The translations under genes were made by a program, and so were the position numbers. A stretch of DNA of 64,000 nt. Origin: Coix lacryma-jobi var. lacryma-jobi. Lineage: Eukaryota > Streptophyta > Magnoliopsida > Poales > Poaceae. Location: the NCBI GenBank assembly GCA_009763385.1, contig CM019826.1, forward strand, positions 99,990,848-100,054,847, in the 5' to 3' direction. Below are positions 33,860 to 43,994 of this stretch, piece after piece; within the stretch, counting starts at the first letter, position 1; every line of letters begins with the position of its first letter. Under the pieces are notes generated by a model. The model searched no databases. It was not told where the DNA came from and was given only the letters and a program-made list of their open reading frames with translations.

Positions 33860-35183
33860 TGTTGATGGTGCTTAAAGCATCATTTCACCATCAACATTTC
33901 ACCCAAAACCAAGGTAAGACAACATAACAGGTAGAAGATTTGGTTTATAACTAACCTATTTCCACATGTGCATAGTTTCTTATCTTAATGCAGGAAATGA
34001 TGGAATTTGAGCCAAACAAGAGTACCAGGAGCAAGGCCAAGCCACTTTAGCCCATTTGGGCATGAGCAAGGTGGCGGCCGCCACCTATTACTGGTGGCCG
34101 CCACCTATTACTGGCGGCCGCTAGGTCACTCGTGCCAAAAGTGGCCCAAGCCACGTCATCGATCCGTGGGAGTCACCTCAAGCTCAAATCCTGGCCATTG
34201 CACACTAAGACGGTTTGATCCAAGGGATAAGAAGAGTATCACCTGGATAGTGGGCTTTGGACACGTGTCTAAACCCTAACCGGCCCTCAAACCGACTTGG
34301 GAGAGCAAATGAAGACCGTTGGATGAATGGAGGTTGCATTGGACGACAGAGAGGTGGCGGGCGCCAGGGTTTGGTGGCGGGCGCCACCCCCTAAACCCTA
34401 ACCGACCTCCCCCTCACTCTATAAGTACCCCCCTAGCTTCCTAGCACTATAAATAGGCCCCTTGAGCTCTCATTCGGGGAGCCTCATATCATTCCTCACC
34501 ATTTGGTTAGGTTAGCACACTTGCTATGCTAGAGAGATTAGAGAGAGTGTGAGTGCCTCACTAGAAGAGGAGCTGGAGAGGAGAAGAGCAGAAGTCTGGA
34601 GAGTTCCGGAGTTGTCAGAGACCTCTGCTTCTCTCTGCTCTGCGCTTCAACTTTGGTAACTTAGTATCTATTTTATCTTCAAGTATTTACTTTCAGTACT
34701 TGTGTGTTTGTTTTATTGCTTGATATTAGTTTCAAGTGCTCTAGTTCTAGTACAGGGCTAGTAGTAGTAATATATAGATTAAGTGTGGTACATAGGCTAT
34801 ATATTGCTAGTGAATACGGCTAGGCCCCCGGATAGCTATGGTAGCAAGCAGGTGGTGACAGCACTGTGCGCCTTGAATTCCACCACGTAGTTGGTCTAGT
34901 TTAACAGTAGGGCTCGTTGTGCTAGCGTTCAACCTAAGTCAGTGGTAAAGGCTAGTACGCCCACAGTACACTAGTAAAGAACTTAAATCACTAGAAGTCT
35001 AATAGAACTAGGATCTACCCCAGTAGATAGTGCCCGTTCCCTTCATCTATCCTAGATATCCTTACCCCCCTAGTTTTCTCAAAATCACTTCGCGTTCCTC
35101 GTGGATTCGATACCCCGGAATACTTTGAGGTGAAAAGCTACAACTGACAGCCGTGCGCTTGCGGTTTCTTCTACGTGCCACCC
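33860..35183 (+). repeat. element A 3' LTR
   Basis: It is collinear with the 5' LTR but has a 20-bp direct duplication inside the palindrome cassette near 34074-34125, plus scattered substitutions. TATA box CTATAAATAG is at 34447-34456. Identity with the 5' LTR ends at about 35183. Confidence 0.87.
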
Positions 35184-35188
35184 GAGCT

Positions 35189-36401
35189 GTCCAAATGTCC
35201 CTCCCTGAAGAAGGAGCTGGAGGAAGTGAAGGTGAGGCCTTCTTTGCTGGGTGCATGCAAGCTTTGTCCAGGCTTGCAAACTGAGTTGACAGATGTTAGT
35301 GCTAGGCTTGCTATAGCCATGAAGGCCAGCTCAGTTAGCACTGTCTCCGCTCAGTGTGAGCAATGCGTGGGGATGGAGCTTGGGATTGCTAACTGTCGGC
35401 ATGACAGGATGCAAACCGAGGAGGAAAACACATACCTTCGGTCCATCCTGAGTTGGGTGTCATGCAGTGAGCCACAGTTGGGCATGATGATCAGCTAGTT
35501 CATGAGGGGAAATGACTGTTTAGGAGTCGGCTTTGCTTCAGGTGGGAAGGGCGTTAGTACCTTTGGCAAGATCGGTGAGTTTAGTGGAGTGAACCCGAGT
35601 GAGAAGCCATCCGCTATCCCTAAGCTTACCAAGATCACCCCACCTGAGCCTCCCAAGCCTATCACCAAGGATGGCATCCTTGATGAACGTCCCAAGGCTC
35701 CACCTCGCAAGCAAGTGTGGGTTCCCAAACCTAACCATCTTAGGAACACACTTGACACCCTTCCTAATGTCTTTAGTGATCCCCTTCCGAGAGGCAACCA
35801 GCCGGCTAGAGTGAACAACCCTCGCGACCATAGGAACCAACAACCCAAGAGAGTGGTGAGGTTCGAGTGTGAGTATTGTCACCGTGAGGGTCACTTAGCC
35901 GAGTTTTACTTTCGGAGGAAGAGAGACGCTAGGAGGGAGTTGGAGCTGAACAACCAGGCCAGGCACCACCCTCTCCATGGTGTGCAAGGTCAGGGTGTTT
36001 AGAGACAGTGGGCTAGGCTTGGAGGTGCACCCCCTCAGGTAGCAAGGCCCCTGGCAGCTCGATCACGGGGTGGTGGTCGTGCACGTCGCGGTTCCGGCCG
36101 TTCTCAATACGACCGTGAGCCGGGTGTAAGAGGCTTTGCTGCATCGTCCCATAGCGGACCACCATTTCAGCTTGGTGGTGATCGCTTTGCTCAAATGGGA
36201 CATGGAGGTGAGTTTGGAGGTTTTATGTTCCATAGCGGACCACCCATTCAGTTTGGTGGTGATTGCTATCCACCCATGGGACGAGGACAATTTGGTGTTC
36301 CTCCTAACACCTTTTCTGGGCCTATGACATAGCACTGGTATCCTTCTCAGTATACTAACCCCAGTGTTGTGCCATACGCTCATTTCCTGCCTTACTATTG
36401 A
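35189..36401 (+). pseudogene. gag: element B gag, second part
   Basis: It continues after element A with the Cys-rich coiled-coil part (LLGACKLCPGLQTEL, QCEQCVGMELG), TEEENTYLRSILSWVSC, a basic Pro-rich part and a second knuckle-like CEYCHREGHLAEFYF whose last Cys is lost. The Gly/Phe/Gln-rich tail ends in PYY then TGA at 36399-36401. In-frame stops near 35496, 36001 and 36331 break it; D has Gln at the first and third. Confidence 0.85.
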
Positions 36402-36674
36402 TGCAGCAACTCCGGCTGGAGAACATGTGGTACATGGATTCCGGGTGTTCACGCCACATGACCGGAAAGAAAGATTGGTTCTCTAGCCTAGACCTCGTTG
36501 TGCATAAGGAGTACATCACCTTCGGGGATAGTGGTAGAGGTAAGGTTGTCTCTCGTGGGTCAATTCAACTTAATGAGAGTTTTGTTCTCAAGGATGTTGC
36601 TTTGGTTTCGAATTTGCATTTCAATTTGCTTTTTAGTTTTGCAACTTCTTGAGGACGGTTACGAAGTGCGCTTT
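36401..36674 (+). pseudogene. pol: element B pol, protease start
   Basis: ATG at 36401-36403 overlaps the gag stop as TGATG, in the -1 frame relative to gag. The protease active-site motif is in WYMDSGCSRHMTG. A frame change near 36640 precedes the insertion of element F at 36675. Confidence 0.8.
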
Positions 36675-37494
36675 TGAAAGGTCCTAGTTTGGTTTTGGTA
36701 ATTGAGTGACAACTTAGGTGGACTAATATGTGTTTAAAGTGAACTACACAGGTGATTAGTCCATAGGTGATCATGTGTGAGCAACATATGCCATAGAGGT
36801 GAAATGGCTTGAAGGATGTTGCAATGCTCATGCATGAGATGAAGAAGGAGCTTAATGCACATGAAACATGACATGTGGTCATGTGGCTAAGATGGTGAAG
36901 ATCAAGGCAAGACTTGGCTTGATGGACCGGTCGCGAAGGTGAAGGGCAAGTTCAGGCTTTGAAGCCGTTGGTACCGAGTGTCGGGAGGCTTAAGCAAGAC
37001 TTGGCGCCGAAGGACCAAAGCGATGGTGAAGAGCAAGTGATGTCAAGATCAATGGACCATGGAGGCCATGTGATGATATGAAGTGGATCATATCATTTGA
37101 AGATAGGTTGGTGCATGTGTTGCATCAACACCGGAGGAGATGGAATGGAATGCGCAAGGCAAAGGTATATTTGTAGGGCATTTCATTTCACCGGTCATAG
37201 GTGTGTAGAGAAGTTTATGACCGGGTTTAGGATAGATGGCCGTACTATTAAGAGGAGCAAACTTGTTTGCATATCGGTCATCTAGTGCCACTTGAGCGAT
37301 CTAACTTTGCGATGTTACTGGATCGAGTGGCGTGGTGAGTGCAAGTGAAAATCCTTTGAAAAATGATTGTGAAAATGCTAACACACATGCACATGTTGAT
37401 ATACACTTGGTGGTGTTAGCACATTTGCAAAGGAGAAGTTGTTGGAATAATTTTGGATCAACTCAAAGATGAAAATGGGTTTTTCTGTGTGCAG

Positions 37495-37962
37495 CCGGTG
37501 GTACCGGCCAGGTGCATCCGGTGGTACCGGCCAGAAGGGGTCGGTGGTACCGCTCATTTTTGTAGCGTGCAGACCTCTCTGTGTTGGTCGCAATTTGACC
37601 TACCGGTGGTACCGCTATAACCCCGGTACCACCGGGCCCGGTGCTACCGGGCTCAGCCGGTTGTTGCCCAGTTTTTCAGAGGTCTCTGTGTAGGTTCAGT
37701 TTTGAACTACCGGTGGTACCGCTATAACCCCGGTACCACCGGGCTCGGTTGTACCGGGCCTGGCCGGTGGTTTGGCGAGTCTTTGCAGAGCTCTCTGTTC
37801 GTTTGAAAAATGGCCCGCCGGTAGTACCGCCATAAGGCCGGTACTACCGGGCCCGGAGGAACCGACCAAGGGTCGGTGGTTTGCCTAAATCAGCGGAAAG
37901 TGAGGAAACGGCTAGTTTGACCGAGGCCGGTACTACCGGCCAGGGGGGCCGGTACTACCGAC
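37495..37962 (+). repeat. GGTACC palindrome array in F 5' LTR
   Basis: Hairpins with perfect 12-bp stems and 9-base loops lie at 37603-37635 and 37710-37742 (CCGGTGGTACCG / CGGTACCACCGG) and at 37818-37850 (CCGGTAGTACCG / CGGTACTACCGG). Single CCGGTACTACCGG palindromes follow near 37926-37962. The G-to-A change in one arm is matched by C-to-T in the other. Confidence 0.88.
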
Positions 37963-38005
37963 CGAGGCGCAGAGAAAGGGGAAACGGCTAGTTGGCCGCT
38001 CCCCT

Positions 38006-38014
38006 CTATAAATA
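38006..38014 (+). promoter_or_regulatory. TATA box of F 5' LTR
   Basis: CTATAAATA lies about 40 bases after the palindrome array; a start near 38040 is expected. Confidence 0.65.
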
Positions 38015-38997
38015 GGAGTGGAGGCCGGCTGAGGGCCGGCGGCCGGAGCACTCCAAAGCCTTGGTGGCTTGTGTGGATGTGTCTGGGAGCCTTCTAACTC
38101 GTTTGTGCTTGCTAGCGTGCGAATCTATTGCGAGTGAGCGATTCTAGTGCGTTGCTTTGAGAGATTGCATCGAGTGGCACTAGGTGTTCGAGTTGCAAGC
38201 CGGTGGTGCTTATTACTCTTGGAGGTTGCCACCTCCTAGACGGCTTGGTGATCGAGTCTCCGTCGTGAAGCCCGCGTGAAGGTTGTGCGTGGCTCCGGAG
38301 AAAGCTTTGTGAGGGGTATTGTGCTCGCCCCGCGGGGATCGCGAAGAGCAACTCTAGTGGATTGCGCGTGTCATTGAGTTACCCTCACTTGTGGGTGAGT
38401 TCTTGCGGCGCTCGAGTGTCGAGCTAGGTGTGGTGCCTATTAGCCGCCGAACTACCAAAGTGTGTGGTCGACACAACGGGGACTAGCTTGGTGGCAACCA
38501 AGTGAACCTCGGGGAAAAAAATCACCGTGTCAACATTGTCTACTCTTCTCGGTGGTTTGCAATCTCCATACATAAGCTTATATTTACTTTCATACATATT
38601 GTGCTTGTGTAGCTATCTAGTTTGTGTAGCTAAGTTGAGCTCTCTAATTTGGCCTGTGTAGCCTTGTTATTGAGCATTGCTAGTGAGCTTAGGCTTTGTG
38701 CTTTTCTTGCTAGATTGTGTAGGAGCTCCCTCGTGCTTAAAGTACTAGTTGCATAGGATTGTGTGACCTTGCTTCTAGAATTGGTTAGGTGAGCTCTAGC
38801 TAGCCCGACACCTTATTTGCATTGATTAGGATCTTTTGTAAGGTGTCATAGAGTATAGGTAGAGGGGTGTAGTCTTGGCTAGATCGATAGTTTTAATTCC
38901 GCTTTTGTTTCGGTTAGCCATTCCGCTGCGATTAAGTTTAAGTTTTTTAAAAAGGACTATTCACCCCCCCTCTAGTCCGCCATCTCGACCCTTCAAT

Positions 38998-39009
38998 TGG
39001 TATCGGAGC
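38998..39009 (+). promoter_or_regulatory. element F primer-binding site
   Basis: TGGTATCGGAGC starts two bases after the LTR end. It differs from the classical tRNA-iMet site by one A-to-G change, tolerated as G-U pairing. D has the identical variant. Confidence 0.8.
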
Positions 39010-39046
39010 GAGGTCTCTCATTTGCGGTCTTCACCGACCCGAGAGG

Positions 39047-41032
39047 ATGGCGTCTAGTGGGCTAGATGATGTGTGTGATACACATATTTTTGATGGCACA
39101 CACTTTGCACAATGGAAACACCATATGCTTGATCATTTTCGTGCAAAGGGGCCAAAGTTTTGGTGGATTATCACTAGTGGTCTCACTCATGTTTTGGACC
39201 ATAGAAATCTCACCAAAGCTCAAAAGGATCTCTTTGAACTTGATGCAAATGCTTATTGTTATCTAATGGATGCATTGAGTTTTGAGTTGTTTTATAAGAT
39301 CAACTCCAAAGGGACCGCCCATGAGATGTGGGAATCCATCAAGACCACCTTCGGTGATCCCTCCACGTTTGATGATGGCAAGTTCATAAAGGAGGATGAA
39401 CCGGTGGCATATGAGGATGTTGAGCAAGACCACAACTCCGTGATTGTGGAAGATTGCTCCACCTCACGTTCAAGTGATGCAATCAATGAAGATACTTCAA
39501 GCACACTTGACAAGATGGAAGATGATGCCTCAAGTGATGCAAGTGATGATTCAACCTCAAACACACTTGGTAATAATGGTACATGCTCCAATGATGATGC
39601 TACTACAAGCTATCCAACATCATCATATTGCTTCATGTCACAAGATGACACTAAGGTATCAAATTGCAATATGATTAATCATGATTCATATGATGAGCTT
39701 GTAAGTAGACTTGCTAGCATGACCATGTCTTTAGAAAATGAGAAAAATAAAACAATGAAATTAGCAAATGAAAACTCATTTCTAAAGAACTCATGTGAAG
39801 AACATAAGCGCTTACTTGATGTTCTTAGAGCTTCACATGATGATTTAATTGAAAAGTATGGCTCTCTCATTAAGGAGCTTTCAAAGAAAATTAAAAATAA
39901 TGAGAGCTCATCACATGGATCAAATGATAAATTGCAAAATATTGCTAACCCATGTGATGTAGGCAAGAAGCATGTATCCACCTCTTGTGATGATTTATTA
40001 TCTATGCCATGTTCTTCACATATAAATGCTTGTTCTACTTCTATGTCCTGTGAGACTAACATTTTGAAGGAGAACAATGAGCTCAAAAGTGAAGTGAAGA
40101 ATTTGAGCAACAAGTTAGAGAGGTGCTACAACTCCAAAGTCACCTTTGAGCACATATTGAAGAATCAAAAGAGCTATGGTGACAAGAGTGGCATTGGCTT
40201 CAACAAGAGCAAGATCAAAGGCAAAAGATGGGGAAAGAAGAAGTATGAAAGAGAGATGAAGAAGCAAGAACAAGAGAAGCTATCTCATTTCATGTGCTAT
40301 CGGTGCCATGAAATGGGACATCTTGCAAATGCTTGCCCCAACAAAGAAAAGCTCAAGTTGAAGGAGAAGGAAGAGAGGCTCAAGCATGTCAAGTGCTTCA
40401 AGTGCCGCACTAGAGGACATCTCACCTCTATGTGCCCAACCAAGCGATTGGTGAAGCAACAAGATGAGCCTCAACTAAAGCCACAAGTTGAGCAAAAAGA
40501 GAAGCCCCAAGATCAAATCAAGAACAACCATCATGATGGTGACTTGATGAAGAAGAAGAAAACAAGAAGGGGTAGAAGAGCAAGGCATCCAACTCACATT
40601 CAAGATGCCAACATGATGATGAGCAAGAATGAAGAAAAGAAGAAGGATTTGGCTCACATCAAGTGCTATAGTTGTGATGAATTGGGCCACCTAGCTTCGG
40701 GTTGTCCAAACAAGCTTGAGGAGAAGGCTCAAGCAAACAAGAAGAAGCAAGGCAATGAGAAGCAACATTTGAGCAAGGAAGAGAAGGCTCAATCAAAGAG
40801 AATTTGCTACTCATGCCGGGAAAGGGGACACATGGCAAATTCATGTCCCCTAGGTAACACTCCTAAGCTTATTTCAATTGCTAATGATTCTATGCTTAGG
40901 AAGGATGTAAATGGTACCTCTAAGGCTACTATTGCAACACATCCCGCTATTCATACTAAGGCATTGCCTAAGTATGTTGCACCTAACTTGAGAGGACCCA
41001 AACTAGTTTGGGTACCATCAAACCGTGGATGA
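39047..41032 (+). CDS. gag: element F Gag with four zinc knuckles
   Basis: Intact ORF of 661 codons from ATG at 39047, 37 bases after the primer site. The N terminus (IFDGTHFAQWKHHMLDHF, ANAYCYLMDALS) is UBN2-like as in copia Gag. A Ser/Thr/Asp-rich acidic part (about residues 125-215) follows, then a coiled-coil-like region (about 225-390). Four CX2CX4HX4C knuckles lie at about residues 416, 450, 538 and 587 (CYRCHEMGHLANAC, CFKCRTRGHLTSMC, CYSCDELGHLASGC, CYSCRERGHMANSC), separated by Lys/Glu-rich linkers. The C terminus is GPKLVWVPSNRG. The family usually has one or two knuckles. Gag should assemble particles and bind RNA. No frame damage is seen, so it could be expressed. Confidence 0.92.
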   Translation: MASSGLDDVCDTHIFDGTHFAQWKHHMLDHFRAKGPKFWWIITSGLTHVLDHRNLTKAQKDLFELDANAYCYLMDALSFELFYKINSKGTAHEMWESIKTTFGDPSTFDDGKFIKEDEPVAYEDVEQDHNSVIVEDCSTSRSSDAINEDTSSTLDKMEDDASSDASDDSTSNTLGNNGTCSNDDATTSYPTSSYCFMSQDDTKVSNCNMINHDSYDELVSRLASMTMSLENEKNKTMKLANENSFLKNSCEEHKRLLDVLRASHDDLIEKYGSLIKELSKKIKNNESSSHGSNDKLQNIANPCDVGKKHVSTSCDDLLSMPCSSHINACSTSMSCETNILKENNELKSEVKNLSNKLERCYNSKVTFEHILKNQKSYGDKSGIGFNKSKIKGKRWGKKKYEREMKKQEQEKLSHFMCYRCHEMGHLANACPNKEKLKLKEKEERLKHVKCFKCRTRGHLTSMCPTKRLVKQQDEPQLKPQVEQKEKPQDQIKNNHHDGDLMKKKKTRRGRRARHPTHIQDANMMMSKNEEKKKDLAHIKCYSCDELGHLASGCPNKLEEKAQANKKKQGNEKQHLSKEEKAQSKRICYSCRERGHMANSCPLGNTPKLISIANDSMLRKDVNGTSKATIATHPAIHTKALPKYVAPNLRGPKLVWVPSNRG

Positions 41033-43980
41033 ATGTGTGTAGGTACCATGGCATTGGAGGCTTGATTCAATTGGATTCATGATGATTACTATATGATTGA
41101 GTCAAGGAATGAAGCTTAGTGCTATCCAAACCCAATGCCAAGACAAAAGAGTGAAGTCCAAGTGCTACAACGAACAAGTGCATAAGTTCAAGTTGTGGTG
41201 GTTGATTGGATATATTTGAAGGCTTGCAAATGGTAGATGAAGAAGCTTGCTATTTCATGATCATGAGCTACTAAGGTATATCTCTAGTTGATCATGTTAT
41301 TTTATATGCATATGTTGCTTGCTATAAGATGATTGAATGGATTTGATGCTTAGTGATCAAAATTGAGTTAGTTTGAATGGATATGTTCATGAGACTTCTT
41401 TTAGTAAGTGATTTGAATGGATATATGTCTTGTGAGAGTATTCAAACATGTTAGCTCAAGTTTGATTCAAATTGGTAGAGTATAGCTCAATTGCTCAAAT
41501 CTGTCCAAAATCTGAAATCTGAGCTAGCTGAGAAGAAAGCCATGTTTGGATGATCAAATCTTTTTGGATTGGCTTGAAATTTGGTACACATGCTCTACAC
41601 TTATGGTATTAGTTGCTGTGCAAAATTCATGATAATTGGATATGTGATGCTTTAGTTTTGGAGTGGATCTTGTCAACTATAGTGCAGCAGTTTTCAGCAT
41701 GTAGTACTATGGAAAGAATTGAAATCTGGTAGCAATCTAGAAAGCCAATGAAGCTCAAATTTTTATGGCTGCTAGAACACTTAGAGAAGCACATCTCCAC
41801 CAAATTTCATGATCGTTGGACTTATATTTTGGGAGATATGCATGTTTTCTTGAGAAGGACAGAATCTGCCAGAAAAGTGACAACTATTGGATTGATCTAG
41901 AGTCACTTTGATTGAAAGGCCCTCAAGTTGGAATCATGTTTATAAGTGGTTGAGGGACCTATGTTTGGTTTTTGAGATGAGCTACAAGCATGACAAAGAT
42001 GAGTACAAGTTCATTTGAAAGATGAGTGTGTTTGACACACATTTGGTACTCAAATTGGAAATCAAGACCAATATCAAAATGAAGATGAAGCTCAAGTTCT
42101 AGTCTCAAATGAAGATCATTTTGGAAGAAAGAAAAGGACTCAAAGATGGATTCAAAGTCACATTTCAAGAAGAGTACAAATGGATCAATCAAACAAAGTC
42201 AATTCAAGTGAGTATCTAGGATGATTCTTTGGAGAGAGGTCACTTCTCCCTTTTGTAGGGGCTTGCCGCCTTTTGTAGGTTAACCGAGCACGAGGCTTGG
42301 AAGGCTAACATGGAAGTGGTGATTCAAAAGGATATTTGAGATGCTTAGTTGAAGAAAATGAAAGGATTGACCAAGCGAAGCAAGCAACATCCAAGATAGA
42401 AAAGCAAATCATGCCAATTCAAGTGGTATTCATATGCAAGCTATGTTCAAATGAAGAAGCAAGCCAACCACAACAAGATAGTGCACTTAATCATATGGGT
42501 GAAGATTTGATTCTTGAATTGGTATCTATTGGTCTTCACCATGGACTTCACATTGCTATTTGGAGCTTAATTAGAATCTAATGACTATCCTCTACTCCAA
42601 GATAGCGAAGGTATCATTGTAATGTGCATGATCATTTCATCCCTTACTAGTATGTGATTAGTGCATATAGTACATGCTTAATAGGATCATGCATAACAAA
42701 TGAAAAGTTTAAATTCATAGCCTACCACTATTGCTTGTTTGATTATATGATCTAGTGGTTAGTATATGAGTTTGTTCATGAGCTAGTGAACCCAAGTACT
42801 TGATCTAGAAGATGAACATTCAAGTGTCTAATTCAACATGAGTAAGATAACCATTGAAAGATGTGTGAAGAAGCTTACTCTAGAGCAAACCGAGTTAGAT
42901 ATCTTGTGCAATATTGCCTAGTTCAAGTCACAAATGAGAAGCTCATGAAGATGACAAGAGTTCAAGAAGAAGATAATAATGCAAATGGATATCAAGTTAA
43001 ATTTTCATTCAAGTGGTATCCTACAAGACTTCAAGTGATCCTCAACTTTAAGTGATCAAATCAAGCAAAGCATCCCTCACCAACAAGAGCTCAAGCTTAT
43101 CAAGTGAATGACTCATGCTAAAATAGAAGGTGCCCCACCTATTGGTATTAAGGTCAACGATCCTACACATGGTGACATTCCAACACATATGGTGGTGTCC
43201 ATCAAAAATGAAGCCTAAAAGCGTCCACCATCTACCCTAGTGTCACCCTTTGTAAGAAAAGAGCATACCTTTTATGGTCATTGATGACAAAGGGGGAGAA
43301 GTTATGGAAAAGATATGTCAATTATGATATGTCAAGAACAAAGGGGGAGAAAAGAAGATGGACATGGATCAAGAGGGAGCAAGATTGAACAATGGAAAAG
43401 GATCAAAATTCTTGGACAATGAGAGCACACAAGTAGGGGGAGCAAGCTCATGAACTTGGTTGTTGCATTTGATATGTGCATAATTATGTGCTTGTTTGCA
43501 TTGCATAAGTTTTAAATTTTTATATACATGCTTGTGTGGTGTATGCTAGTTATAGGATTTAATTGATGATTTGATAACTAGCATGCATAGGTTAATAGCT
43601 AGAGTTGTGCTTTTAATGCAAAACTAGACCCTTGCTATTAATGTTGATCTCACGGGGTTTTTCTAGTTTTTATGATGTCTAGCTACTCTTCGATGCTAAG
43701 GATGAATCAAAATGTGGTATGCACGCTTCAAAGGTAAAATTTCATCATGTATACCTTAGCATCACTTAGTAGTGCTAACACTCCCACAAATTTCATATTT
43801 ATGCATGTGTGCAAGCTTGAAACCAAACCATTTGAGCACACATGTAGGGGGAGTTAACACTACAAAGTCGGGTTGTATGGTGCTTATCCAAATTCTCTTA
43901 TACGGTCTTAATGTTGGATAAGTAACATAGAATCCAAAGAGCTTAATTTCCATATCTTTGTAGAGTTGTCATCAATTACC
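41033..43980 (+). other. element F internal non-coding region
   Basis: No pol remnant is visible; all frames are short. Between 43285 and 43860 the purine-rich core GGGGGAG recurs four times (near 43290, 43339, 43435 and 43847) before the final tract. The part 41500-41900 has AT-rich phrases like those in long grass gypsy LTRs, such as AATTTCATGATCGTTGGAC. Confidence 0.75.
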
Positions 43981-43994
43981 AAAAAGGGGGAGAT
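43981..43994 (+). promoter_or_regulatory. element F polypurine tract
   Basis: AAAAAGGGGGAGAT lies directly before the LTR start TGAAAGG. D has the same core GGGGGAGAT before its LTR. Confidence 0.85.

Larger units (their letters stand above)
25207..35183 (+). mobile_element. element A: Tat/Athila-type gypsy retrotransposon
   Basis: The two LTRs (about 1.32 kb) are nearly identical and enclose a primer site, one long gag-pol frame, an extra ORF after pol, a long 3' non-coding part and a polypurine tract. Pol order is protease-like, RT, RNase H, integrase, as in Ty3/gypsy. VFMDDFSV in RT and LLFNSR plus VNGQRL after integrase fit the Tat/Athila branch. The last dozen bases of the 3' LTR differ from the 5' LTR and I see no clean target duplication (flanks tagct and gagct). 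It sits in the gag of element B. Confidence 0.9.
36675..38995 (+). repeat. element F 5' LTR
   Basis: It starts TGAAAGGTCC and ends CGACCCTTCA. A palindrome-rich part (37495-37962) is followed by a TATA box at 38006-38014. The end block TTCACCCCCCCTCTAGTCCGC is shared in form with the B and D LTRs. Confidence 0.95.

Noticed and set aside
35085..35115. GGATTCGATACC as part of a tRNA gene in the A LTR
   Set aside because: It looks like a T-loop, but no acceptor or anticodon arm can be formed around it and it is present identically in the other LTR as ordinary LTR sequence.
35175..35498. A separate small gene starting at 35175
   Set aside because: The first codons belong to the A 3' LTR; the rest is the resumed gag of element B, matching D gag.
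36565..38351. Small frames repeated in both F LTRs
   Set aside because: They occur only because the LTR is duplicated and include palindrome sequence; none shows a domain.
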